Shown in pieces: positions 25,840-40,002 of a stretch of 64,000 bases of DNA. Position 1 is the stretch's first letter; each line of letters starts with the position of its first letter. The stretch covers positions 1,054,001 through 1,118,000 of the forward strand of contig NZ_CP072380.1 of the NCBI RefSeq assembly GCF_018128285.1. Direction: 5' to 3'. The DNA comes from Atopobium sp. oral taxon 416. Its GTDB lineage: Bacteria > Actinomycetota > Coriobacteriia > Coriobacteriales > Atopobiaceae. A model generated the notes under the pieces. The model was given only the letters and a program-made list of their open reading frames with translations. It was not told where the DNA came from and did no database searches. Position numbers and translations under genes: made by a program.

Positions 25840-26035
25840 GGCTTTACTGTTGATCACCGGTGCCGCAATGGGACTGGGCGAAGGTATCGCTATGGTGTAT
25901 GCCAAATATGGTGCCAAGCTCTGCTTGGTTGATATGTCGAAGGATGTTGAGAAGACTGCTGACAAGCTTCGCAAACAATACAATGCTCATATGTCTCAAA
26001 CCCCTGTCAAGTGGCAATGCTATCGCGAAACAGGC
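25840..26035 (+). pseudogene. 5' fragment of ucpA-type short-chain dehydrogenase
   Basis: Encodes the Rossmann start of a short-chain dehydrogenase: LLITGAAMGLGEGIA with the cofactor Gly motif, then YGAKLCLVDMSKDVEKTADKL. The initiating Met region is lost at the junction with the IS element on the left. The frame runs into foreign sequence after about 26000. The matching 3' part begins at about 27590, so the gene has been split by the IS110 relic between. Confidence 0.8.
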
Positions 26036-26039
26036 GCCC

Positions 26040-27560
26040 ACAAGGCTTCCTGAACTGCAGGGATGAGGGATATTCGACGAATACCGCTGCGGACGCGTCC
26101 TGCAACATGAGACATGCGGGCATCCCTGCCTATTCTCATATCCTTAGATAGCGTGCATATGCACGGTCCCAACATCGGTGTTCCAACATGGCGGCTAAGG
26201 GACGCTCTAAGCGCGTACGTGTTGGCATGGCCGGTGCACATAGGAATCGACGTCCCTGCTGTCTTGAGTCTCGCGCACACAGCGGCATTCATGGCTTTCG
26301 TGGAGATTGACAGCAAAAGGCAATAGAGGGAGTGGGTGGATGGCGGCGTGGCGCTATGCAGCCTGGGTCGGGTCCCGCTCCGGTACCTGCTGGCCGATGA
26401 AGAGCATGAACCTTCCCAGCTCGGCTGCTGTGGTGACATTGGCCTTGCAGGGTAAGACGCCCTTCTCGAGCAGCTGCCTCCTCCGAGAGCAGCCGTGCAC
26501 GCTCCCTGATGTGTAGATCCACCGACGCGGGACACCTCTTCGAAAGAGTAGGCCTCGCCCTTGCGCACGCCCAGGCACATCCCATAAGAAGCGTCCTAGC
26601 AGCCTGGGTCTGTATTTCGATATGCCTAGCCTGCGCGAGGTGGCGCTTGATGACTGTGACGGGGACGAGCCCCAGCCAGGATGTGACCTTCCTCCCTGAA
26701 CAGAGCCTGGAGAAGTCACACATCTTTGCGCAGAAGGTAAAGGCGCACCTGAAGCCGACGCCCGAAAGGCATAGGAGCACCTTAATGGCAAGGGCGAGCG
26801 TGCACGTGGATGCAAGGGAATGTATCCTTTCCAGCATCGCAGCGCAGCGGGCATCTGCTGACTCTGTCGCCTGTAAGCCTGGATTGACAAGGGCGCAGGT
26901 ACGCAGCCATGCCCAGAAGTCGACTCCCTAAAGCTTCTTTTTGCCTGTCTGCGGGCGTCCTCTCCTCCCAGACAATCCCGTGGCGGCAAGCAGGGTGGGC
27001 ACGCGCTGGTGTACCTTCTTCTGCTGCCTTAAGGTCGTCGAGGGCACACACCGCGTCCCTTTAGCCTTGCTATCTCCTTGGTGGGTACCCACATCCTGTG
27101 GAGCTTGTCTGCATCTGCCATGCCTTGCGAGCCTCATGGAGTCGTTCCTGTCGTTTTTCCTCGTGCGGGAGTAGGCAGAAGGTGGACATCCTCGAGGGCG
27201 CTATGGGCACGACCTTTACATCCTTGGTCGTTGAGCATCCGTGCAGGGACAAAGCCCGTGCAGCCTGCCTCGCAAGACGCCGATGGCAGGCTTTCAGAAG
27301 CACTCCTGCGCCATCCATGCCCTGATGTCAGACTACGGGTTTGTTGCGGAAGGAGCACAGCGCAGTCTCTCCCGCCTTAAGGATGAGGGCGCACAGCATC
27401 GTCATCCTCGAATGGCTGTCGATCCTAAATGCCGTCCCCATGTCTGCCTTGTTGATGGTAGTCTTGTCCATAGGGGCCTTCCGGTTCTCGTTGCTGCAGC
27501 AGCAATCATTCTGGGCCTTGAGAGGCCCTGCTTCAACTCAGGCGGCAGGCCTCCCTTGTT
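26040..27560 (-). pseudogene. IS110-family transposase relic inside ucpA
   Basis: Read on the minus strand from about 27480, DKTTINKADMGTAFRIDSHSRMTMLCAL resembles the IS110 N-terminal DEDD start. A middle part has EKRQERLHEARKAWQMQ and a later coiled stretch. The IS116/IS110/IS902 C-terminal domain is visible as DFSRLCSGRKVTSWLGLVP near 26650-26710 and continues in another frame. Many stops and shifts. No inverted ends are expected for this family. Confidence 0.7.
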
Positions 27561-27589
27561 CATAGGTTCGGGCCATATCGTCTAAGATT

Positions 27590-28216
27590 ATCACCCATGT
27601 CGTGAACGTCTCCGACAAGGAGTAGATGAAGGATGCCGTGGCCCATACCGTGGAGGAGTTCGGTGAGATCAATATCCTCTGCTGCAACGCAGGCGTCTGC
27701 AGGCTCGCTCCCTTTGAGAAAATGTCGGATGAGGTGCGCTAACCTGCATATCGACATAAACATCAAGGGCACCTGGAACTGTTGCCAGGTGGCGATCCCC
27801 TATATGCTGAAGCAAGGCGATGGCAGCATTGTGGTCGCCTCTTCAGTTACGGGTAACATTGTGGCTGATGCCGGTGAAGTTGCCTGCGCGATGCCCAAAG
27901 CAGCGCTCGTAGGTTTAATCAAGTGTTTAGCGGTTGAGTATGTGAGCTGCTGCATTCGCGTCAACTGTACGCAGCTTGGCTATACCCGCACGCCGATGGT
28001 CGAGAAAATGGCTCGTGAGTTCAACCCGGATGATCCTGAGAGCGCCATTGACAGTATCGCGGTCGGCGTCCCGATGGGCAGACTGGCTAAGCCGACCGAG
28101 AGGGTGAGCTCTTTGCCTTCCTGGGCAGTGATGAGTCTGGCTATCTGACCGGCATTCAGGTCGTTATCGACAGTGGCAGCGCCCTGCCTGAGACGAGAAG
28201 CATCAGAACAAACTAA
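27590..28216 (+). pseudogene. 3' fragment of ucpA-type short-chain dehydrogenase
   Basis: Continues the split dehydrogenase: EEFGEINILCCNAGVCRLAPFEKMSD, then after a frameshift HIDINIKGTWNCCQVAIPYML, VTGNIVADAGEVA, and the end SALPETRSIRTN at 28216. It also carries a TAG at about 27624 and a frameshift near 28105. The catalytic Tyr of YxxxK appears as Cys (CAMPKAALVG), so even the remaining text would be inactive. Family assignment to UcpA-like oxidoreductases is from memory of the motif order. Confidence 0.8.
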
Positions 28217-28377
28217 AGCTCAATTGAACAAGGTACGCTCAAGATAGTAAGAGTAGTACCGGGAAGAGCAAATTGACGATTGCAGGTTGGCCACAGCGAG
28301 AAGGTGTTCAAAGTAACGGCCAACATGTTTATTTCTTAATTTTTCATGTATCGAATCATAGAGCATGGCAGAGAAAA

Positions 28378-28405
28378 CCGCCGTGTACTGAACGGTACAC
28401 GGCGG
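28378..28405 (-). terminator. Rho-independent terminator of the second ABC importer operon
   Basis: On the minus strand an 11-base perfect stem CCGCCGTGTAC / GTACACGGCGG with a six-base loop is followed by TTTTC. It lies about 35 bases past the stop of the binding-protein gene. Confidence 0.9.
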
Positions 28406-28438
28406 TGTGGGAGGGTGATGGGAAATTCTACCGTTTTG

Positions 28439-29551
28439 TTACTCGTTCGGATCTTGGGCGTTCATAATGAGCTCCACCTCATGGTCTGACAGATCGTAGT
28501 TGAGATAGTTGTGGTAGAAGTCCTTCACCTTCTGGTTGATATCCGTATCGTCGAACATATCCGGATGCAGCAGGTGAGAAGCCCAGCTCAACTGCAGAAG
28601 GGACTCGACACCGTAACGGTCCCAACCGAAGACGCCTTTGGGGTTGACGTAGACATTCTTGTTCTGTATAGCGGTTATGGATTGCCAGTTGGGGTCCTGG
28701 AGGATCTGGTCAACCTCATCCGGTTTGCCGGTGATGATGTAATCGGGGTTCCAAGCCGTAATTTGCTCCAGCGAGAACGTCTGGGTCGCATCGTTGGTTT
28801 TCTCGGTTACCGCATTCTTGCCGCCGCAAGCCTCAATCCAGGTGCTGATCATGGTACCGGTACCGTCGAGGTTTAAGGTGTAGACGCTGTTGCCATGCAT
28901 GACGGAGGGCTTCTCATTGTCGCTCAAGTTGTCCGTCTTACCTTTGATATCGCTCAAGGTTGAGTCGAGCTCTGCGTTGTAGGTATTTGCGATGTCGGAA
29001 GCATCCCCGCCGAGGACTGAGGAAGTCAAATTGATAGATCGCTTCATCTGGTCATAGGTATTGAATCGACAATTCACCAAAGGGATGCCGGCTTCGGTGC
29101 ACTTGTCACGGAGGGTGTCTGAAGAGTCAAAGATCACCTGCGGATTGGGGGAGGCTAAGTTCTCGAAGTTGAAGTCCTTGCCAAACGTAGCGGTCGCATT
29201 ATTCATCTCCGGACAGACCTTGTACATCCACTTGAAAACGTCGGGTGCGCAATGGGTGGCGACCATACCCTTGGCACCGTTGAGCATGATGGAGATCTCG
29301 TTGTGGGCGAACCAACCGTCAGCATAGGCGTCGACGTGGTTTGGAACTTCGACGTCGGTGTCGCCCATATCGGTGATGGTATGGGTATCGTTGCTAGAGT
29401 TGCTGGAAGGGCCAGCATTGTTATTGGTTGTCTGTATCGTATTGCTTGAGCAAGCACTCAGGACACCTGCGGCTCCGAGTGCCGCGCCAAGGCTACCGGA
29501 GAGCTTGAGGAAGTTGCGGCGCGAGAGTGAATGTTGATTCTTTTCTGCCAT
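28439..29551 (-). CDS. ABC importer substrate-binding lipoprotein with Tat-type signal
   Basis: 370-residue binding protein of the iron/cobalamin class. The signal peptide carries SRRNFLKLSG (twin Arg 11-12) and a lipobox LSAC with the lipidated Cys34, so it is probably exported folded by Tat and then anchored. A Ser/Asn-rich linker precedes DMGDTDVEVPNHVDAYADGW and the PBP fold (WNPDYIITGKP, YHNYLNYDLSD near the end). It is the last gene of the operon permease, ATPase, binding protein. Overall similarity to the system at 1957 is only at family level, so the ligand probably differs. Confidence 0.9.
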   Translation of the reverse strand: MAEKNQHSLSRRNFLKLSGSLGAALGAAGVLSACSSNTIQTTNNNAGPSSNSSNDTHTITDMGDTDVEVPNHVDAYADGWFAHNEISIMLNGAKGMVATHCAPDVFKWMYKVCPEMNNATATFGKDFNFENLASPNPQVIFDSSDTLRDKCTEAGIPLVNCRFNTYDQMKRSINLTSSVLGGDASDIANTYNAELDSTLSDIKGKTDNLSDNEKPSVMHGNSVYTLNLDGTGTMISTWIEACGGKNAVTEKTNDATQTFSLEQITAWNPDYIITGKPDEVDQILQDPNWQSITAIQNKNVYVNPKGVFGWDRYGVESLLQLSWASHLLHPDMFDDTDINQKVKDFYHNYLNYDLSDHEVELIMNAQDPNE

Positions 29552-29597
29552 GGTCTGCCCATCCTTTCATGTGACAGAAAATAAAGCCTGTTGCCGG

Positions 29598-30455
29598 TTA
29601 ACAAAGCAGGGGGATACAGGTCTTGATGGGATCCCCGTGCAGATTCGTCGTCTGTGTGACGCGGATTGGTACTCCATAAACTTTCGAGAGGTTCTCTTCG
29701 GTAACGACCTTATCGACTGAGCCTGCGACTATGTGGTTTTTGTCGACGATCAGGAGGGCCTTCGTGCTGCAGAGAAAAGCCTGATCAGGGTTGTGTGAGG
29801 TCATTACGATCGCATGGCCGTCTTGTGCCATCCCTTCAATCGTGGAGAGCACACGCACTTGGTTCCCGAGGTCAAGCGCGGCAGTCGGCTCGTCCATCAC
29901 CAGGATGTTGGAGTTCTGCATGAGGGAGCGGGCAATGAGGCCCATCTGCTGCTCCCCGCCGGAGAGGTGGGTGAAGCTGCGCTGCGCGAGGTGCGAGATC
30001 CCAAGATCTTCAAGGATGCGATCCGCTCGTGCATAGTCCTGCTCTTTGGGCGCCTCAAAGGCGGCGAGGTGGGCTGCTGCTCCTGTGAGGACTACATCCA
30101 ACAAGGTGAAATCGAAGGGTGTGGTGTGGAGCTGCGGGACGTAGGCAACTTTCTGTGCTAACTGTTTTCTCGTCAGCGTCTCACGGTTTACGCCGTCGAC
30201 AATCACGGTGCCTGACATGGGTTTCAGAAAACCGAGCAGGGTCTTGAAAAGCGTGGTCTTACCGATACCGTTGGGGCCCAGAAGGCAGATCACGTCGCCG
30301 GAAGCGACTTTTAAGGAGACATGCTTCAGCACCGGTTTATCATACCCGCAGGTAATATCGCGCGCTTCCAGGTAGTGGGTGCCTCTGTGTTCCTGTATCT
30401 GTTCATCGCTGAACTCACCATGGGCAGTCTTCACTTTTGCTTGCACGTTAGCCAT
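29598..30455 (-). CDS. ABC importer ATPase (FecE/FhuC type)
   Basis: 285 residues. An N-terminal 25-residue extension precedes YLEARDITCGYDKPVL. Walker A is GPNGIGKTT, the signature is LSGGEQQ, and Walker B is ILVMDEPTAALD; the switch His is in MTSHN. The start lies one base after the permease stop. It powers the permease at 30457-31554. A second start further in cannot be excluded given the extension. Confidence 0.93.
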   Translation of the reverse strand: MANVQAKVKTAHGEFSDEQIQEHRGTHYLEARDITCGYDKPVLKHVSLKVASGDVICLLGPNGIGKTTLFKTLLGFLKPMSGTVIVDGVNRETLTRKQLAQKVAYVPQLHTTPFDFTLLDVVLTGAAAHLAAFEAPKEQDYARADRILEDLGISHLAQRSFTHLSGGEQQMGLIARSLMQNSNILVMDEPTAALDLGNQVRVLSTIEGMAQDGHAIVMTSHNPDQAFLCSTKALLIVDKNHIVAGSVDKVVTEENLSKVYGVPIRVTQTTNLHGDPIKTCIPLLC

Positions 30456-30456
30456 A

Positions 30457-31554
30457 CTATTCCTCTCCTTTCAGATCTCTCTGGGTTCTGAAGAGGATGA
30501 AGAAGAAAAATGGGGCACCGATAATAGCCGTGAGAATGCCAAGGGGAATCTCTGAAGCTGAGATGCTGCGGCAGACCGTATCGACCAGGATCATGAAGCC
30601 TGCCCCGACAAAGAGCGACATCGGAAGGACCACCTGGTTGTTCGGTCCGAAGATGAAGCGGACAAGGTGGGGGATAATGAGGCCTACCCAGCCGATGACG
30701 CCCGCGATCGCGACAACTGCAGAGGTAAGCAGGGTTGAACAGAGGATAAAGATGCCTCGCAGGAGAGTCACATTGACTCCCAGCGAAGCTGCTTCAGGGT
30801 CACCGAAGGAGAGGGAATTGAGCCTCCAACGCAGTAGGATCAGAGGGGTGATACCGATCAGGTAGGGGACCATAAAGACTCTGAGATCCTCCCAGGTCAC
30901 TTTAGCGATTGACCCCATAAGCCAATAGGTGATCTCCGGTAACTTGGATTCCGGATCGGCGGTGTATTTGATAATGGAGACAAGGGCCTGGAAGAGCGTA
31001 CCGACGATGAGGCCACACAACACCAAGAGCAGAATCTGGTTGCTGCCACGGCCGATGCTGCGGACAGAGACGTAGGTGATCGTGACAGCGATGAAGCCCA
31101 TCACGAAGGCCATAATCTGTATCCCGCGGGAGCTGAAGTTCCAAAGCAGGGTGAGCGTGGCACCAAAGGAGGCGCCGGCACTGGCTCCTAAAATGTCCGG
31201 GGAAACCATAGGATTGCGGAAGAGTCCCTGATAGGAAGCACCTGAGATTGCCAAAGCTGAGCCGACGAGCACCGCAGCGATAAGACGGGGAAGCCTGATC
31301 TTACAGACGATATTGGTCGCAGCCTGTGTCCAGTTCCCCGCAGCGCCGAAGAAGTGGGTGGCGAGGATGCCGACCACATCCTGGGGGATAATGTTCACGC
31401 GTCCGATCCCCAGACAGACCACAAAGAGGGCAATGACGATCAGGATACAGATTGTGCCATGCACCATGTTTTTGTGATGCTGTACCTCAAATGAGTGGGA
31501 ATGGGCACTATTGTCCTCTGTGACGGTCCCTTCCGTATGGGTTTGGTTCCGCAT
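30457..31554 (-). CDS. ABC importer permease, FecCD/BtuC family
   Basis: 365-residue membrane protein with an N-terminal His-rich cytoplasmic tail, about ten hydrophobic segments, KIRLPRLIAAVLVGSALAISG after the first segments and GLIIPHLVRF near the ATPase contact. It is the first gene of the operon and is divergent from the DUF2207 gene. Two palindromes in the 335-base gap are candidate control sites. Confidence 0.92.
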   Translation of the reverse strand: MRNQTHTEGTVTEDNSAHSHSFEVQHHKNMVHGTICILIVIALFVVCLGIGRVNIIPQDVVGILATHFFGAAGNWTQAATNIVCKIRLPRLIAAVLVGSALAISGASYQGLFRNPMVSPDILGASAGASFGATLTLLWNFSSRGIQIMAFVMGFIAVTITYVSVRSIGRGSNQILLLVLCGLIVGTLFQALVSIIKYTADPESKLPEITYWLMGSIAKVTWEDLRVFMVPYLIGITPLILLRWRLNSLSFGDPEAASLGVNVTLLRGIFILCSTLLTSAVVAIAGVIGWVGLIIPHLVRFIFGPNNQVVLPMSLFVGAGFMILVDTVCRSISASEIPLGILTAIIGAPFFFFILFRTQRDLKGEE

Positions 31555-31647
31555 CGCAAACTTCCTTTTCGAACGTCAAAGTGAGAGACGCATGTAGGTC
31601 TACATAAATAATCAGAGTACTGGTATGCGGCATCGGCATGTTGGATG

Positions 31648-31669
31648 GTTATATTCAATTGAGTATAAC
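31648..31669. promoter_or_regulatory. 22-bp palindrome, candidate operator
   Basis: GTTATATTCAA and its near-perfect inverse (10 of 11 pairs) lie about 95 bases before the start of the permease gene, in the divergent gap. It could bind a dimeric repressor controlling metal uptake. Confidence 0.4.
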
Positions 31670-31711
31670 GGTCGAATCTTAACAACCTAACATCGTATGT
31701 AAAAATACAGA

Positions 31712-31737
31712 AATAAAGTTAGATAACCTAACTTATT
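31712..31737. promoter_or_regulatory. Palindrome resembling a DtxR-family metal box
   Basis: AATAAaGTTAG and CTAACTTATT flank five central bases. The half-sites GTTAG/CTAAC are those of DtxR/IdeR/MntR-type operators, though the spacing differs from the classic iron box. Position in the divergent region before a metal-type importer supports the reading. Confidence 0.4.
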
Positions 31738-31889
31738 GATTTGTGTGGTATGAACATGTCTATTGTTAGCGCTTAATTTGAAAAAAGAAATTAACCCCAT
31801 TTTTTTGTGATGTGTGTCCCTAGGAATTATTGTCAGCATGTCTTTGGTAAACTTGATCTAGTTTTTTCGATACTAAAGGGGATTTATCT

Positions 31890-33848
31890 ATGGTGCACGG
31901 GAGAATACGCTGCTCCGTAAAAACTGTGATCTCAGTCCTGATGGCTCTGATATTCGTTCTTGTTATAAGCCCGAAGACTGCTTCGGCAGAAGCCTCGATT
32001 GACAAGGTGGATATCAACGCGACCGTTGAAGCCGATGGATCCGTCGATGTGAGTGAAGCCCGCACCTTTACGGGTACCTTTCACGGGGTGTATTGGAGAA
32101 TTCCAGAAGGGTCAAACGGCAGCGTCTCGGTCGTGCCGCAGATCGAGGGGGTCTACCTCGAGGAGAGTGGCCAGGAAGTGCCACTTACCGAAAGCAGCTC
32201 ATACAGTGATGGGACCTACAGTATCAGGGATAACGGAACGGTGCAGACGCTGACAATCTATTCGGCTCACGATGATGAATCCGTAACCTTCCGGATTGTC
32301 TACCGTAATCCCAATCTCGCACTCCGCTACCAAGATGCCTCTGAGCTCTATTGGAAATTCGTCTCAGATGGCTGGGACACCGAATCAAAGAACGTGACCT
32401 GCACGATCAACCTGCCGGTGCCTTCCGGAGAGTCGGTGCAGCCAGGGAAGAATGTGCGGGCATGGGGCCACGGGCCCCTCGATGGGTCACTCAATTTTAA
32501 TGGCAACAGTGTCGTGTATACGGCTCCCGGCGTCGGGGGAGGTGAGTTCGCTGAGGCGAGGATTCTCTTTCCGGCAGAATGGCTCTCTGCGGCGAGTCCC
32601 GATGCGATTCAGCAGTCCAGCATTACTCAAACGGTGCTCTCAGAGGAACAGACTTGGGCAGATCAGGCAAATGCCCAGCGTAGGCGGGCACAGATTGAGC
32701 AAGTGGTTGCGGTTGTGGTCCCCATCGGACTGTCTGTTTTCGCTATCGTTTTCTCTATTCTTGCGTATCGGGATTGGAAAAAGAAGAGCAAAGTCCTCTT
32801 CGACGATGAATACTTCCGCGACGTACCGAGCAAGGATCACCCGGCGGTACTCAATGCGGTGCTCAACAATGCTGAAGCGGACGGTAACGCGTTTTCTGCC
32901 TCAGTGCTGAGATTGAGCGATATGGGTTATATCAGGCTCGATCATGACCAGCCTGTTAAAAAGAGACTCTTCCATAAGCCGGAGAAGGATTGGTATGTCG
33001 AGTTTGTTAAATGGCCTGAGAAGGAGAATGATCCGCAGGGACTTGATCAGAAGACTATGGGGTTCCTGTTCCAGGATATGGCTCCGCTGATCAAACAGAA
33101 AGGGGATGAAGAGGCCAACAGCGAACATCCGCGTGTCTACTTCTATGGGATCAAGAAAGCCGCAGATAATCATGCACGGGCCTACAATGATGCCTATGAG
33201 AACTGGACTTCTGCCGTTATGGAAGCCACGCTCAACGCCGGCTATTTCGTCGGCCACAACAAGAGCAAGGGGGTCCCGCACCTCGGTGTCTTCTTCGGCG
33301 TTGTCGCAGCCGCAGTCTCTCTGTGGGGGCTCTTCGTGCTTTCAAACCCTGCTCTGATGGGGGCGTTTCTTATCCTCTCCATCGTTGCGAGCGTTGTCAG
33401 TGGTATCTGTGCTGGTCTGATGGATACCTATACACCTGAGGGACGCGAGATAGCAGTAAAGCTGAGGGCACTCAGGCACTGGCTTGAGGACTTCACGAAT
33501 CTCGATGAGGCAGTGCCCCACGACGTCATACTGTGGAACCGGTTGCTGGTGATGGCAGTCACCTTTGGTATCTCTCAGAAAGTTATTGCCGCACTGAAGG
33601 TCGCTGAGCCGGAGCTCTATAACGAGCTGATAAGTGATACACACTCACCATTCTTCTGGTATGCCGTGGGAGGATATGACAAATCGCCCTTTGTCTATTT
33701 CACCAACAGTTTGCCGTCCGGTATGCATGCAGTTGACACATCCACTCTTGCTTCTTCAACCTTCAGTTCCGGAGACGGATTTGGTGGAGGCTTCTCCGGT
33801 GGAGGCGGTGGCGGCTTCGGCGGAGGCGGCGGGGGAGGATCCTTCTAG
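31890..33848 (+). CDS. DUF2207 membrane protein with Gly-rich tail
   Basis: 652 residues. There is an N-terminal signal/anchor segment (VLMALIFVLVISP), then an extracytoplasmic DUF2207 domain beginning SIDKVDINATVEADGSVDV and containing ARTFTGTFHGVYWRIP. A membrane segment lies near 275-295, then a cytoplasmic region, two further segments near 480-520 and a C-terminus ending in an almost pure Gly/Phe/Ser tail (FGGGFSGGGGGGFGGG). This is the standard architecture of the family, whose function is unknown but which is often near cell-envelope genes. The gene is probably monocistronic. Confidence 0.9.
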   Translation: MVHGRIRCSVKTVISVLMALIFVLVISPKTASAEASIDKVDINATVEADGSVDVSEARTFTGTFHGVYWRIPEGSNGSVSVVPQIEGVYLEESGQEVPLTESSSYSDGTYSIRDNGTVQTLTIYSAHDDESVTFRIVYRNPNLALRYQDASELYWKFVSDGWDTESKNVTCTINLPVPSGESVQPGKNVRAWGHGPLDGSLNFNGNSVVYTAPGVGGGEFAEARILFPAEWLSAASPDAIQQSSITQTVLSEEQTWADQANAQRRRAQIEQVVAVVVPIGLSVFAIVFSILAYRDWKKKSKVLFDDEYFRDVPSKDHPAVLNAVLNNAEADGNAFSASVLRLSDMGYIRLDHDQPVKKRLFHKPEKDWYVEFVKWPEKENDPQGLDQKTMGFLFQDMAPLIKQKGDEEANSEHPRVYFYGIKKAADNHARAYNDAYENWTSAVMEATLNAGYFVGHNKSKGVPHLGVFFGVVAAAVSLWGLFVLSNPALMGAFLILSIVASVVSGICAGLMDTYTPEGREIAVKLRALRHWLEDFTNLDEAVPHDVILWNRLLVMAVTFGISQKVIAALKVAEPELYNELISDTHSPFFWYAVGGYDKSPFVYFTNSLPSGMHAVDTSTLASSTFSSGDGFGGGFSGGGGGGFGGGGGGGSF

Positions 33849-33870
33849 GAGGATATCGAACTTCCCGCCT

Positions 33871-34566
33871 TCAGTTGACAAATACGTTGAGGCGGTGGTA
33901 GACGCCGCTTGTCTGCCGTCTCAACGTTTCTGCAGTCGCCGCAAGGATATGGTCTGGGTATTCTCGTATCAGCCGCTGAAACGCATAGAACTTGTTAGGG
34001 ACCGAGGCGACGATGTGGTCGGCTGAATAGAAGTTCATGCGGAAACCCTCCGGCCCGCAGGATGTATCACGGACTACGGTTACGTCGAGGGGCTCCAGTA
34101 CATGAAGGCGGTCACTTCTGTATCCCCAATCCCGTTTCGTGAGATAGGCACGGATAACAGAAACATTCGGTGGAAGATCGTACAGGTGAGCCCGTGCGGC
34201 TTCAAACCAGGAGTCGCTCGGAAGCGCAGCGACAACCCTCCCATATTCTTTGATACAAGTGATCCGGATTGTCCGATACCGTTTGAGGAGAGGAATAAGC
34301 TTTTTGCAGTTCAACAGGCCGCATGGTCTGATACCGACCAGCACGCATGAGCCAGTACAATCCCGGCTTTGAACATCGATTTTGTGCACATTGTCACGGA
34401 TGATGCAATCTGAAATAGTGACTGTCGCAGTAAACCGTCTCGGGCGTCGCGCTAACGGACGCCTGTCAATCATTGTGGTCAACTGTTTGTTGGGGCCTTC
34501 TGGCAGCGTGAAGATATGATCATCATGAAGGTGAACGCGTGTCTGCATTTGCTCAATGAGCCCCAT
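33871..34566 (-). CDS. Hypothetical protein, no recognised family
   Basis: 231 residues, convergent with the DUF2207 gene. The frame stays open to 34797, but the upstream part is coded by a tandem DNA repeat, and ATG 34566 with GGAAGGA in front is the better start. No signal peptide or membrane segment is evident. It is rich in Arg, His and Ile, with several Cys (RDCTGSC, RPCGLLNCKK) and motifs such as YSADHIVASVPNKFYAFQRL. The predominance of charged residues and absence of low complexity suggest a real soluble protein. I cannot assign a function. Confidence 0.55.
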   Translation of the reverse strand: MGLIEQMQTRVHLHDDHIFTLPEGPNKQLTTMIDRRPLARRPRRFTATVTISDCIIRDNVHKIDVQSRDCTGSCVLVGIRPCGLLNCKKLIPLLKRYRTIRITCIKEYGRVVAALPSDSWFEAARAHLYDLPPNVSVIRAYLTKRDWGYRSDRLHVLEPLDVTVVRDTSCGPEGFRMNFYSADHIVASVPNKFYAFQRLIREYPDHILAATAETLRRQTSGVYHRLNVFVN

Positions 34567-34720
34567 TGTGTGTCCTTCCCCCCAAGAAACGATTGCGTGT
34601 TTCTCTATCCTAGAGGGCATTGTCGAGGTTTTTAGGAGTACCGTCTTGAACCATATGAATGCCATATCTGGTTTGGCATAAAGAGAGTACCTCATGGTTA
34701 TCCCTGGTAGAACCCAGGAT

Positions 34721-34786
34721 ACTAAGGGATGACGCATAGGGATGAATAGGATGACTAAGGGATGACGCATAGGGATGAATAGGATG
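34721..34786. repeat. Two perfect tandem copies of a 33-bp unit
   Basis: The unit beginning ACTAAGGGATGACGCATAGG occupies 34721-34753 and again 34754-34786 with no difference. It lies between the hypothetical gene and the rRNA leader. Confidence 0.9.
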
Positions 34787-35213
34787 ATAAGGCACATCGC
34801 TACAGTGTCTGTGGTGGGATCTCTTCAAAAGATACCAGCGGTGATTTACCGTTTACAGAATTCTTTCAGCAAAACCCCAGTTGAGTTGTGTCCATTCTGT
34901 GAACATGACAAATCCCACATGTTTGGGGTCGGTGGGCGTGTAGGGTTAATGCTCGCGCTTCGGGGCACTGGTCTTCAAAGTGCGCTGAACCTTGAAAACC
35001 GGATACTGTGTGACAAACACTAAAAGACAGTGATTTGTGTACTAACGGTTGTATTTGGTAGTTAAACACCATGTACTTCCGTCAATTCTTTCTTTTTCCT
35101 TAAAAAAAGAGAACTACATGATGAATCCGCTTTTTTATTTGGCGAGCGTGATCATTCGATACAGGACACACACTCTTTCATTTCATCTTCTATTTGCTTG
35201 ATTGCAAATGGTT
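34787..35213 (+). promoter_or_regulatory. rRNA operon leader
   Basis: AT-rich leader before the 16S gene. No perfect rRNA promoter was picked out. AAAACCGGATAC at 34995-35006 followed by TGTGTGAC is complementary to GTCAC..GTATCCGGTTTT in the 16S-23S spacer (36796-36814), so together they should form the RNase III stem around pre-16S rRNA. Confidence 0.6.
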
Positions 35214-36727
<1,514 letters not shown>

Positions 36728-36969
36728 CTAGGGAGTACTTAGAAAGCTTTACTGTATAGGTGTGTGTCTTTTCACTTCACTTCTTTGACAGGTGAGTCAC
36801 AAGTATCCGGTTTTGAGGGTTTACCCCTCGTGTACCTTGAGAGCCGCATAGCACAACAAAAGCAACAATTTTTCTTTTCTAGCAAAAGATAATCGCATCT
36901 GATCGCATCAATGCAAAGACATTGATGGTAGTGATATCCCAACCATTGAAAGACAAGGTTTTAAGCAAA
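36728..36969 (+). other. 16S-23S spacer without tRNA
   Basis: About 240 bases. No tRNA-Ile or tRNA-Ala can be found. It carries the 3' half of the pre-16S stem (36796-36814) and the 5' half of the pre-23S stem (about 36829-36854), the latter matching 39959-39985 downstream of 23S over some 25 bases with few mismatches. Confidence 0.8.
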
Positions 36970-39918
<2,949 letters not shown>

Positions 39919-40002
39919 TTACGATATCACGTATGCGATATATCTTTTGCCTTATATGTGTGCTATGCGGCCCTGAAGGTACACGTTTCCCTTCACAAGA
40001 GA

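Noticed and set aside
26354-26989. 211-residue minus-strand open frame in the ucpA insertion
   Set aside because: It is one of several shifted frames over the IS110 relic; only a short part matches that family.
36728-36969. tRNA genes in the 16S-23S spacer
   Set aside because: No acceptor or T-arm consensus (GGTTCGAATCC-type) is present.
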